This document shows positions 43,852 through 53,932 of a DNA stretch of 64,000 nt, piece after piece. The notes under the pieces are model-generated. The model saw nothing but the letters and a program-made list of their open reading frames with translations, ran no database searches and was not told the DNA's origin. A program made the translations under genes and the position numbers. Within the stretch, counting starts at the first letter, position 1. Each line of letters opens with the position of its first letter. Source of the stretch: Chryseobacterium caseinilyticum (GTDB lineage: Bacteria; Bacteroidota; Bacteroidia; Flavobacteriales; Weeksellaceae); assembly GCF_014837145.1 (NCBI RefSeq), contig NZ_JACYFS010000001.1:1488001-1552000 (forward strand), given 5' to 3'.

Positions 43852-44871
43852 CTATTCTGCTGTTTCATCCGGATTCGAATGGTAGTTTTTATAAGCTTTG
43901 CTGATGCTTTTGGAAATTCTCTGTTTTAATTTTCGGGGTGCCAGCACGGTCAGAAACTCCCCCATTCCCAGAATCATTCTTTCCAGCTCAAAATTCAGCT
44001 GCACACAGATTTTAAAAGTTGTCCCGTTTTCGTCTTCACTCACAATCTCCTGAGAATGATGAAACGGTTTGGTTTTCACGTAGGGTGCATGCTCGGAAGT
44101 GACCACAAAAATAACGTTCTGACCCCGCTGATTAGGAGAAACTGTTGCTCCGATAATTTCAGAAAAATACTGATCTGCATCAAGATCAATGTCGTGGTAC
44201 GCAATTTTGTCTTCAACTATAATTTCTTCCATCCTGTCGAGCGCGAGATTCATCAGTTTCTGTTTGTGCCAGCACACCAAAAACCAACGGTTGTTATATT
44301 CCTTCAGCAGCTGTGGGTGAACAACATAATAATTGGATTCTCTGGCCCTGAAACTTTTATAACAGATTTTTAAAACCTTTTTATTTAAAATACTTTCATA
44401 CAGAATGTCGATGTGCTCCAAACCCTTCAGATTTTCATTTTTATCTAAATGAATAATCGATTTCTGACTGGTAGAATGAATAGAATCTTCAAGTTTCTGA
44501 ATCACGCCATTCATCTCCTTAAACATAGAAAAATCCTTAAACTGCTTTAAAATCTGCACCGCATTATTCATCGCCTTGAGATCATTTTCATTCACAGAAA
44601 TCTCACGAATACTGTAATCAGGATCGCTGTATCGGTAATATCTCCTTTCATAAACCTCAATCGGCGCTTCATACCCGAACTTTTCACTCCGCATATTCTG
44701 CAGATCGAGCTGCACCGTCCGCTTACTCACAAAAGATTCTTTCCCTTCAAACTCAAACAGAGCTTCAGAACATTCGTCCATGAGATCTTCCAGCGTATAT
44801 TTTTTATACTTATTCTTCAGACATTTATCTAAAGTTTTGTAACGGATAAGAGCGTTTTTATTGGATGACAT
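43852..44871 (-). CDS. WYL domain transcriptional regulator
   Basis: A 339-residue protein with an N-terminal helix-turn-helix region (RYKTLDKCLKNKYKKYTLED) and a C-terminal WYL domain (about 170-230: LKICYKSFRARESNYYVVHP, LKEYNNRWFLVCWH). WYL proteins bind nucleic acid or nucleotide ligands and often control stress or defence genes. It is 4 bp from the convergent helicase and about 1.6 kb from the RtcB gene, but on the opposite strand. Its targets are not apparent. Confidence 0.86.
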   Translation of the reverse strand: MSSNKNALIRYKTLDKCLKNKYKKYTLEDLMDECSEALFEFEGKESFVSKRTVQLDLQNMRSEKFGYEAPIEVYERRYYRYSDPDYSIREISVNENDLKAMNNAVQILKQFKDFSMFKEMNGVIQKLEDSIHSTSQKSIIHLDKNENLKGLEHIDILYESILNKKVLKICYKSFRARESNYYVVHPQLLKEYNNRWFLVCWHKQKLMNLALDRMEEIIVEDKIAYHDIDLDADQYFSEIIGATVSPNQRGQNVIFVVTSEHAPYVKTKPFHHSQEIVSEDENGTTFKICVQLNFELERMILGMGEFLTVLAPRKLKQRISKSISKAYKNYHSNPDETAE

Positions 44872-44876
44872 GGTGT

Positions 44877-44914
44877 GAGGTTAAGGTTAAGGTTAAGGTT
44901 GAGGTTGAGGTTGA
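44877..44914. repeat. G-rich hexamer repeat, copy 3
   Basis: Six units of GAGGTT and AAGGTT in tandem, directly upstream of the WYL regulator start. The best-conserved of three hexamer arrays. Confidence 0.75.
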
Positions 44915-44988
44915 AAATAGATTTGAATTAAAGCTGAAGTTAAAATTACAATTAAGTTTAAAATTTAGATTAAAATAAAAGGCGTGAC

Positions 44989-45097
44989 AATTCCCCTCCA
45001 CTGGAAATCGAGGAACGAGATTCGCCGAATCATTTTAAAAATAAAAAATATTGAGGCACTGGTGGCGAAAAATCTCCGATTTTTTGACGGGGTGGTT
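44989..45097. repeat. Degenerate intergenic element
   Basis: It begins AATTCCCCTCCACTGGA and continues to GGTGGCGAAAAATCTCCGAT and GACGGGGTGGTT. This wording (CCCCTCC then GACGGGGTGGTT) is frequent in Chryseobacterium-type spacers. No open frame is seen. Confidence 0.45.
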
Positions 45098-45137
45098 ATA
45101 CTCGAATCATTCTACAAAATTATTTCCACACCATCCA

Positions 45138-45470
45138 CTATTCCCACTCTTCCCCTGTAATCGTCGTGAAAAAAACATCCGTAGGATACGTTTCACCTTC
45201 ATACACAAAGCTTTTCAAAAATGGATGTATTTCAACTTCATAATATTTCGAGCCATCCGGATAAATTCTGAACCTAATCTTCAAAACTTCTCCGTCAATC
45301 TCTTCAATAACATCAAGATTAAAAATTGTAATCACAGGAATAATTTCCTCACCCGTCACTGCGTTTTCCAGTCCGAAACCGTTAATCCATAATGACATTC
45401 TGAATTCATTTAAATCTGTAATAAGTTTAAAGTTCCCATTACAAACCATTTTTTTCTTTCTGTACTGCAT
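45138..45470 (-). CDS. Hypothetical protein, 110 residues
   Basis: Not recognised. It is beta-rich and acidic with no signal peptide (VTGEEIIPVITIFNLDVIEE, FRIYPDGSKYYEVEIHPF). Good coding character and a clear ATG suggest a real gene. It could be a small immunity-type or regulatory protein, but no evidence supports that. It is separated from the HopJ-family gene by a region with a direct repeat. Confidence 0.55.
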   Translation of the reverse strand: MQYRKKKMVCNGNFKLITDLNEFRMSLWINGFGLENAVTGEEIIPVITIFNLDVIEEIDGEVLKIRFRIYPDGSKYYEVEIHPFLKSFVYEGETYPTDVFFTTITGEEWE

Positions 45471-45489
45471 TATTGGTTTTTTAGTTGAC

Positions 45490-45589
45490 TCTGTGAAAAG
45501 ATGCTAAATTTAAATCTACTTTCTTTTTTGTTATTCGCTCCTTTTGGCTTATGGTCTGTGAAAAGATGCTAAATTTAAATCTACTTTCT
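45490..45589. repeat. Direct repeat, 35 bp, covering the HopJ-family gene 3' end
   Basis: The 35-bp string at 45490-45524, starting TCTGTGAAAAGATGC, recurs at 45555-45589. The second copy contains the stop codon and last codons of the HopJ-family gene. The 65-bp spacing suggests that a segment at the end of the gene was duplicated. Confidence 0.8.
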
Positions 45590-45913
45590 CTCCAACGCCT
45601 TCCCCTCAAAAGAAATCCCATCCCAGCCGTACTCAATAAAGTTTCTGATGTTCTGATGATCCGTTCCTTCAGGATTTTTTAAAACATCTTCCCTGTAAAA
45701 AGCGCCAAAAAGAGCAAGCGTATCTTCCTTCGGCAAATCATTTAGCTTTGCAAAACTGAACACTTTACACGATCCATTATTCTGCCCCGCCTCATTCACC
45801 GTATTTCCATTGGTGAATTTTGTCGGCGTAAAATCATAATGCTCATCAATAAAAGCAATCACATCATTAAACTGAATCTCCTCCGCCGATTTTTCTAACT
45901 GTTCGAATAACAT
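45581..45913 (-). CDS. HopJ-family protein
   Basis: A 110-residue cytoplasmic protein of the family named after Pseudomonas HopJ, but found in many bacteria with no type III secretion system. Motifs: FNDVIAFIDEHYDFTPTKFTN, NEAGQNNGSCKVFSFAKLN, FGAFYREDVLKNPEGTDH. It is probably a housekeeping or stress protein, not an effector. Its 3' end overlaps the second copy of the 35-bp direct repeat. Confidence 0.85.
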   Translation of the reverse strand: MLFEQLEKSAEEIQFNDVIAFIDEHYDFTPTKFTNGNTVNEAGQNNGSCKVFSFAKLNDLPKEDTLALFGAFYREDVLKNPEGTDHQNIRNFIEYGWDGISFEGKALERK

Positions 45914-47887
<1,974 letters not shown>

Positions 47888-47892
47888 TTAGG

Positions 47893-47914
47893 AGATTACG
47901 GGGTGCCGTAATCT
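47893..47914 (+). terminator. Terminator after rtcB
   Basis: Stem AGATTACGG with CCGTAATCT, four-base loop, then T6. Confidence 0.85.
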
Positions 47915-47932
47915 TTTTTCTTTTATTTTAAA

Positions 47933-47940
47933 TATTTTTG
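47933..47940 (+). promoter_or_regulatory. Possible -7 box for subtilase gene
   Basis: TATTTTTG matches TAnnTTTG, 76 bp before the ATG at 48017. The -33 side is a T-rich stretch without a clear TTTG. Confidence 0.35.
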
Positions 47941-48016
47941 AAATTCTAAAAATTAATGGGTCAAAATATCATTTTTAGACAAATAATATTTAAATTTCCA
48001 ATAATAAACATAAACC

Positions 48017-50437
48017 ATGAATAGACATATTTTTTTAAACAATGACAGATCTAGCCACCCAAAATTTAACAGACAGAGAAATGTAGGCGGCTCAAAAAAA
48101 AATGTAGAGGAAATTGAAGATAATGAGCCTAAAATAATTCAAGAATTTCAAAAGGAGAGACTAAGAGAATTTAATATATCATTTTATACTAAACAAAAAA
48201 TAAGAAATAAAGCAAGAAGCATTGAGTTTGAACAATATATAGATTTAATTAAAATTAATTTTTACAATACTTTCAATTCTGATTTAAAACAAAAATTTTT
48301 ATCAAAATATGGCTTGGCTCCTATTGAATATAAAGCATTTAATAAGACTGTAATTTTTGAAATTTATGATTTTGGTTTATTTGCAAATTTTAAAGAACAT
48401 ATAAAAAAAGTTGTTGATAGTCCTCATGGGACGTCATACAATAATAAAGATTATAATCTCTTAGCTTTAATTTATAAATTTGAATTCATTGACAGTAATG
48501 CAAGAATTTTTACTTACAACAAAAAGGGAGTTCTTCTAAATTTTATTGAGAACATAGATTCAAAATATGATATACAAAAGCATGCACTCTTTACTTTTCT
48601 AACAAATAATGAATTTAATTTTTCATATTCTGAAAGACACGAAAGTATTTTAGAAATTCAAGTAATTAAAAAAGAAGAAATTCAATTTATAGCTGATAAT
48701 TTTGATATTGTAAGAGCAATCACAAGTTCTAGGACCCAGAAACTCAATCCTGGTTATAATGGTCCAATTAGAGATTATGAATTTGAAATTGATGTATTAG
48801 ACAATATAACAACCGTAGGAATTATTGATACTGGAGTTGAAAAAATTCGACCGTTAAAATCTGTGATTTTAAATGAAAACATAGATCATACTGAGACTGG
48901 TGCATTTTGGGATGAAGTAGGACACGGAACTATGGTTGCAGGATTAACAGTTTTGGGAGATGACTTTTACAATATAATTAAAGACAGATACATAGCTAAA
49001 GCTAAAATTTTCGTCATAAAAGTTCTCCAGCAAGGCAATGATCCACTTGATATTCCAAGACTACTAAATGATATCAAATTTGCTAAAGACGAGTATGGAA
49101 TTAGGATTTTTAATATGTCCTTAGTAATCCCTAATGCAAAAAAATATAATGAATCATTTAGTTCTTTTGCATTTGAACTTGATAAAATCGCATATGAGCA
49201 AGATGTATTAATTTTTATTTCAGTTGGTAATTTTAATTCAGATAGTTTAAAATCATTAGTAGATGACGAGTCTCATCCTGACCACGAATACCCAGACTTC
49301 TTTTATAAACTTGATTCAACTACAATTGTGCATACTTGCGAAGATACAAATATATGTGTCCCTTCTGAATCTTTAAATAATATTTCAATTGGAGCACTAG
49401 CAGGCAATTTTGAAAAAGATTATAATTCAGACATAACTCCAAATGAAATATATCCTGCTTACTATACTCGAAAATTTCATTATGACTATTCTCAAACAAT
49501 CAATACTCAAGCTCTAAAGCAAAAGAATAAACATTTGAATAAACCAGATTTTGTATTCTTTGGGGGAGATCTATTTGATGAAAAATCAGGCTTAGAAATA
49601 TTAAGATCTCCTTTAGCAACCAGTGATAAATTTTATGGAAGATCTTCAGGTACAAGTTTAGCAGCCCCACTAGTTACATCTTATGCTGCTGAAATCTTAA
49701 ACGAATATCCTAATTTAAAAACTCAGACCGTTAAAGCCCTCTTAATCAATTCAGCAAAATATCCAAGTAAAAATGCCTTACCTCATTTCAAATATAAATC
49801 AGAATCTCTTTTGAAAAGTCTTATTGGTTTTGGTATCCCAAGAAAAGAAGCTCTTTTAATAAATGAAAATAATTCCATAACGTTTATTGTTGAAGATTCC
49901 ATTAAAATAAATGAAATAATAAAAATACCGATTTTTCTTCCTGAATATTTAAAAAGAAGTGGGAATAAATTACAGTTTGACATTTCATTATGTTATAGCT
50001 TTATGCCAATAAAAGATAATCAGTTGGACTATTTACCGCTACACATCTCCTTTAATTTAATAAAAAACATAGAGGATATAACAATATTTGAGACAGCTAA
50101 TCAAAGTGACTATTCAATTAAAAATAGTATATCTTGGAGCGAAGATCATTTTGGAATAGACAATCGACAATTTTCAAACAGCCAATTTATGTCATATAGA
50201 ATTCAGCCTACTGACTTTAATATACTGAATGATATGACTTCAATTGTAGTTAGATGCTTAGCAAAAAACGAACATCTTGATTCATTGAACCACTCACATA
50301 ATTTCTCATTAATAATCAAAATTACAGAAATATTATCTAATGAAAATACAGGAAATTTATATCTGGAAATGTTGGAGGTAAATGAATTTATCGAGATTCA
50401 AAACAATAACGACTTAGATTTGGAAGCAGAAAATTAA
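48017..50437 (+). CDS. Cytoplasmic S8 subtilisin-like protease, IetS-like
   Basis: An 806-residue protein without a signal peptide. The N-terminal 265 residues are charged and have no recognised fold. The subtilase domain (about 265-620) has the catalytic triad: D271 in TVGIIDTGVE, H303 in EVGHGTMVAGL, S547 in GRSSGTSLAAP, and the oxyanion Asn at about 405 in FISVGNFNSD. A C-terminal beta-rich region follows. The DNA is richer in AT than its neighbours and codon use is different. Together with the AAA ATPase gene next to it, it resembles IetS of the IetAS defence system, known by name from the literature. It ends with TAA that overlaps the ATPase stop. Confidence 0.82.
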   Translation: MNRHIFLNNDRSSHPKFNRQRNVGGSKKNVEEIEDNEPKIIQEFQKERLREFNISFYTKQKIRNKARSIEFEQYIDLIKINFYNTFNSDLKQKFLSKYGLAPIEYKAFNKTVIFEIYDFGLFANFKEHIKKVVDSPHGTSYNNKDYNLLALIYKFEFIDSNARIFTYNKKGVLLNFIENIDSKYDIQKHALFTFLTNNEFNFSYSERHESILEIQVIKKEEIQFIADNFDIVRAITSSRTQKLNPGYNGPIRDYEFEIDVLDNITTVGIIDTGVEKIRPLKSVILNENIDHTETGAFWDEVGHGTMVAGLTVLGDDFYNIIKDRYIAKAKIFVIKVLQQGNDPLDIPRLLNDIKFAKDEYGIRIFNMSLVIPNAKKYNESFSSFAFELDKIAYEQDVLIFISVGNFNSDSLKSLVDDESHPDHEYPDFFYKLDSTTIVHTCEDTNICVPSESLNNISIGALAGNFEKDYNSDITPNEIYPAYYTRKFHYDYSQTINTQALKQKNKHLNKPDFVFFGGDLFDEKSGLEILRSPLATSDKFYGRSSGTSLAAPLVTSYAAEILNEYPNLKTQTVKALLINSAKYPSKNALPHFKYKSESLLKSLIGFGIPRKEALLINENNSITFIVEDSIKINEIIKIPIFLPEYLKRSGNKLQFDISLCYSFMPIKDNQLDYLPLHISFNLIKNIEDITIFETANQSDYSIKNSISWSEDHFGIDNRQFSNSQFMSYRIQPTDFNILNDMTSIVVRCLAKNEHLDSLNHSHNFSLIIKITEILSNENTGNLYLEMLEVNEFIEIQNNNDLDLEAEN

Positions 50438-51459
50438 ACCCCCATAGACTCTTTTTCAATATCAATTAATTTCTGCCATATTGATGTGTCAATTTTGGCA
50501 GAAATTATATTCTCTGGATTATTCATAGCAAACAAACTTCTCTTAATAGCTGTAACTAATGTTTTTTGAATACTGTAGTAAGATAATCCAATAGAATTTT
50601 TTATAACCTTATTAGCTTTTATTTTGCTATCAAATGAAAAATTACCATTTTTAAGAGTTAATATCACTAATTCCTTTATCTCTTTTTCTGTTGGTAAATT
50701 AAACCCTATAGAAAAATCAAATCTTCTAAGTAATGCCTCGTCCAACATTTCTTTTTGATTCGTAGCAGCAATAATAATACTATTTTGAGGTAGATAGTCA
50801 AATAATTGCAAGATAGTATTCACAACTCTTTTCATTTCACCATGATCTTGTGAATAGTCTCTAACTTTTCCTAAAGAATCAAATTCATCAATAAAAATAA
50901 TACAGTCTTCAGAAGCTGCCTTTCTAAATATTTTAGATAAATTTTTACTTGTTTCTCCAAGTTTTGACGATACGATTGCACCTAAATTCACAACTACCAT
51001 CATCTTATCTAATTCTCCTGCTACAACATATGATGCTAAAGTTTTACCACAACCAGAAGGTCCGTGCAATAATAATTTATTAGCAATAGGTAAGTCAAAC
51101 TTTCTAAGTAATTCTGCTTTTTGATGTTCCTCAATAAAGTATTCTAAACTATTTATCACTGAATTATCGGCAACTATATTAGTAAGACGATAGCTAGAAG
51201 TTAATTTTTCCAATATTAATTCTCCTACTTCTCTATCCTCAATTCTGTTGAAATAAGATTCAGAACCAACTTTGGTCAGGGAATTATTCCTTTGCTGTTT
51301 AAGAGAATCTTTTAGAATTGATTGCAATTGTATAGCAAAGTTTAATTTCTTAGTATTTTTAGAATGCTCAATCAATTCGTTCAATACAGACATTAGTTTT
51401 TCTTGGTCGTTTTCAAGACCATATTTTGCTATATCTTTTATGTAATCGAATTGGCTCAT
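50434..51459 (-). CDS. AAA family ATPase, IetA-like
   Basis: A 341-residue ATPase. The N-terminal 100 residues are helical. The AAA domain has Walker A LLHGPSGCGKTLASY (133-140 for GPSGCGKT), Walker B IIFIDEFDSLG (189-192), sensor 1 IIAATNQ (N234) and the arginine-finger pair in EALLRRFDF (245-246), followed by a small lid domain. This is the classical AAA core. It is on the opposite strand from the subtilase, and the two stop codons share four bases (TTAA). In IetAS the ATPase restrains or targets the protease; that role is an inference here. CAAAAGTA at 51474-51481 is a likely -7 box. Confidence 0.82.
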   Translation of the reverse strand: MSQFDYIKDIAKYGLENDQEKLMSVLNELIEHSKNTKKLNFAIQLQSILKDSLKQQRNNSLTKVGSESYFNRIEDREVGELILEKLTSSYRLTNIVADNSVINSLEYFIEEHQKAELLRKFDLPIANKLLLHGPSGCGKTLASYVVAGELDKMMVVVNLGAIVSSKLGETSKNLSKIFRKAASEDCIIFIDEFDSLGKVRDYSQDHGEMKRVVNTILQLFDYLPQNSIIIAATNQKEMLDEALLRRFDFSIGFNLPTEKEIKELVILTLKNGNFSFDSKIKANKVIKNSIGLSYYSIQKTLVTAIKRSLFAMNNPENIISAKIDTSIWQKLIDIEKESMGV

Positions 51460-51835
51460 TATATTTATAAATGCAAAAGTAAATTATTTAATCTAATCAC
51501 AATTAATATTCCATATTAAACTTGACAAATTGTAATGTTACTTATAGAACTATTAAATTTCTAATTCAAAACAAATATGTAATTAATTTTCGTTATGATA
51601 AAAATTTAGATAACATTTACAGAAAGTTATATTATTCCATTTAACTAAATATACCGAATATAAAAATATTTACTGCAACAGCACTGCAGCCCCGAATCCT
51701 TTCGTGTGACTCTTTTTTACAACCAATCACTACCAATTTAACATAATCACCTCAAACCAAAAATATTTTAAACCAACATCCCCAAAATTCAAAATAATTT
51801 TTATATTTGAATTACAAATTTAAAACACAAATATT
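51460..51835. other. Divergent promoter region, 376 bp
   Basis: AT-rich spacer between the divergent ATPase gene and the 239-residue gene. It holds a minus-strand -7 box (CAAAAGTA at 51474-51481) and a plus-strand -7 box (TATATTTG at 51802-51809, 26 bp before the ATG). No other gene or repeat was seen. Confidence 0.5.
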
Positions 51836-52555
51836 ATGTCAAGTACTTCAGAAGTGGGGCACGCTAAAAATGTAGCGAACCTGCAAAAAATCACCCAACA
51901 AGTTTCTACCTACAGCCTGTACAATCCTCCCGTTGACAACATTTCGGTTGCCAGTCTTCAGGCTTTGTACACCGCTGCCAATGCAAAATTAACCGAGGTT
52001 GGTGACAAAAAAAACGCCAACAAAAACGCCATCGTTGCGCGTCAGTCGGCTTTTGAAGATTTAAAATCTACCTGTACGAGAATCATGAATCTCCTTGAGA
52101 TTTTAGGCTTGCCACAAGGCACGCTGGATCAGGCAAAATCTTTAAACCGTTCCATTCAGGGCAGTTCAAAGAAAACCACTACTCTACCCGAAGACGGCAA
52201 AGAAGCTCCCAAATCATCATCCACTTCCCGCCAGTCTTTTACTCAGCAGGAAGACAATTTCGGACTGCTTGTTCAGTTACTGGGAACCATCCCAAACTAC
52301 ACGCCCAACGAGGAAGATTTAAAGTTAGCCAACCTCACCACCTACCACCAGTCGCTGGAGAGCGCCACAGAAACCGTCGACCAGACGGAAGCTCAGCTCA
52401 ATACCAAAATGATCGAAAGAGACAAAATCCTTTATGATGAAGAAACCGGTCTTTACACTCTTGCCATGAACGTGAAAAAATATGTGAAAAGTCTCTACGG
52501 TGCTACATCACCCGAATACAATGACGTCTCCGCAATTAAATTCACAGAAAAATAA
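51836..52555 (+). CDS. Hypothetical protein, 239 residues
   Basis: Not recognised. It begins MSSTSEVGHAKNVANLQKIT, has no signal peptide, and is mostly helical, with a central low-complexity linker near 118-137 (SSKKTTTLPEDGKEAPKSSS). The last third contains helices such as TVDQTEAQLNTKMIERDK. It is like a coiled-coil protein of unknown role. It has a likely -7 box 26 bp upstream and a terminator 70 bp downstream. The 21-bp minisatellite follows it directly. Confidence 0.65.
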   Translation: MSSTSEVGHAKNVANLQKITQQVSTYSLYNPPVDNISVASLQALYTAANAKLTEVGDKKNANKNAIVARQSAFEDLKSTCTRIMNLLEILGLPQGTLDQAKSLNRSIQGSSKKTTTLPEDGKEAPKSSSTSRQSFTQQEDNFGLLVQLLGTIPNYTPNEEDLKLANLTTYHQSLESATETVDQTEAQLNTKMIERDKILYDEETGLYTLAMNVKKYVKSLYGATSPEYNDVSAIKFTEK

Positions 52556-52624
52556 AAAAAGTCCAAGCAGGTGTATTGAGAAATATTTAATACTTCACTC
52601 GCAGCTTTCAAAATAACAATCTCA

Positions 52625-52652
52625 CATCCTTGCAGAATATTCTGTAAGGATG
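52625..52652 (+). terminator. Hairpin terminator after the 239-residue gene
   Basis: Near-palindrome CATCCTTGCAGAATATTCTG then TAAGGATG, followed by T5. It lies directly before the minisatellite. Confidence 0.75.
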
Positions 52653-52657
52653 TTTTT

Positions 52658-52909
52658 ATATTCTCACTTCCCAAAGTCATATTCTTGCATCCCAAAACTA
52701 TATTCTTGCATCCCAAAATTATATTCTCGCATCCCAAAACTATATTCTCGCATCCCAAAATTATATTCTTACATCCCAAAACTATATTCTTGCATCCCAA
52801 AATTATATTCTTGCATCCCAAAACTATATTCTCGCGTCCCAAAACAATATTCTCGCATCCCAAAACTATATTCTTACTTCCCAAAAGAATATTCTTGCAT
52901 CCCAAAACT
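52658..52909. repeat. 21-bp minisatellite, 12 units
   Basis: Twelve units of ATATTCTTGCATCCCAAAAC plus T, covering 252 bp. Units 2 to 8 alternate strictly between ends ACT and ATT, so the array has a 42-bp higher-order period. As the unit is a multiple of three, frames stay open on both strands and give heptapeptide repeats (minus: LGCKNIV; plus: IPKLYSC). No signal for translation was seen. Confidence 0.9.
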
Positions 52910-52994
52910 ATATAGATACACCCAGAAAACACATTCGTTCATTCGTGGCTAATACTATTATGACAAAGCGGTGGCTTCTGTTAATTCCATAAAA

Positions 52995-53020
52995 AAAGAG
53001 CTTCAAAACTGAAGCTCTTT
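52995..53020. terminator. Terminator downstream of cold-shock-domain gene
   Basis: Stem AAAGAGCTTC with GAAGCTCTTT, loop AAAACT, A run at left. Confidence 0.85.
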
Positions 53021-53040
53021 CTGTATGATAAATTGAAAGA

Positions 53041-53475
53041 TTATTTCACGATTTTTATATCGATTGCTGAAAAACCTTTTGGCGATCTCTCTTTTTCGTA
53101 AGAAACTTTATTTCCTTTTTTCAAAATCTCGGTCGCGTTGTTGGAGTGGAAGAAAACATTTTCCTTGGATCGGTCTTCGGTAATAAAACCGTAACCTTTC
53201 TCACTGAAAAACGTTACAATTCCTGTCTTTCTAAGTTCCTCCTCCTCTATCGGAGCTGCCCCCAGCTGAATATCATCAAGACTGATCTCGATTTTTTCTC
53301 TGTTTTCAGGTGGTACAGAAGTAAGCTGACCGTTTTCGTCAACATACATCAACATATCGTCAAGAGTCTTCCCCTTGTCATTATTGTCCTTGCGGTCTTC
53401 ACGACGAAGTGCTTTCTCTTTTAATTTTGCCTGTTTTTTCTTAAAGTTTTCTTTTTTTGAAAAAGAATCTGCCAT
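53041..53475 (-). CDS. Cold-shock domain protein with basic N-terminal extension
   Basis: A 144-residue protein. The N-terminal 80 residues are charged and likely helical (KKENFKKKQAKLKEKALRRE). The C-terminal cold-shock domain (about 84-144) has the RNP-1 motif KGYGFITEDRS and RNP-2 VFFHSN, for single-stranded RNA or DNA binding. It is probably an RNA chaperone. The 260-bp spacer upstream contains a -7 box at 53728-53735, so the 5' leader may be about 250 nt. Confidence 0.88.
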   Translation of the reverse strand: MADSFSKKENFKKKQAKLKEKALRREDRKDNNDKGKTLDDMLMYVDENGQLTSVPPENREKIEISLDDIQLGAAPIEEEELRKTGIVTFFSEKGYGFITEDRSKENVFFHSNNATEILKKGNKVSYEKERSPKGFSAIDIKIVK

Positions 53476-53932
53476 ATATATTTTTAAATTTATTTGTTAC
53501 GAATGAGTTAAAGATAGAATTTTTTTCCGGATTCTATCGGGTTTCCGGCTAAATACTTTTCAGATTGCGTCAAAAAGGTATTTTACTGATTTCAGTAATG
53601 ATAAAAGATGGCCTGCATCAATATTTTTTGGAATAAACCGGCATCTGAAATGTGAAACTGAGAAGAAAAAAATAAATGTCACGCTCTTTTATTTAGCAAA
53701 AGCTGAACACATTTATTAATTACTTTGCAAATATACAACAAATATTATTGGAAATTACGTCAGAAATAACTTTTTAATTTTCAATTACTTATCATTCAGA
53801 TTTGAAAAATCAATAATTACCGGTGATTATTTCTGAAATGACAGTCAGTTTTCCCTTCTGTCAAGTACATAAAGATTCAGTGGAATAATTTAATTACCTT
53901 TAACTCTGAATATTTTTAAATTAAAATAAGCC
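53476..53932. other. 457-bp spacer with probable long 5' leader
   Basis: No open frame. CAAATATA at 53728-53735 is the complement of TATATTTG and fits a minus-strand promoter, which would leave a leader of about 250 nt before the cold-shock-domain gene. TACCTTTA at 53895-53902 may be the -7 box of the plus-strand repeat protein gene. Otherwise nothing is seen. Confidence 0.4.

Noticed and set aside
45581..45913. Type III secretion effector (HopJ)
   Set aside because: The family name reflects one Pseudomonas member; no secretion system or chaperone is present and the protein is common in free-living bacteria.
52658..52909. CRISPR array
   Set aside because: Units are contiguous 21-bp repeats without unique spacers and no cas gene is near.
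52495..52952. Heptapeptide-repeat frames across the 21-bp minisatellite as genes
   Set aside because: Open frames follow from the unit length being a multiple of three; no ribosome binding or promoter context supports either strand, and one frame overlaps the coding end of the previous gene.
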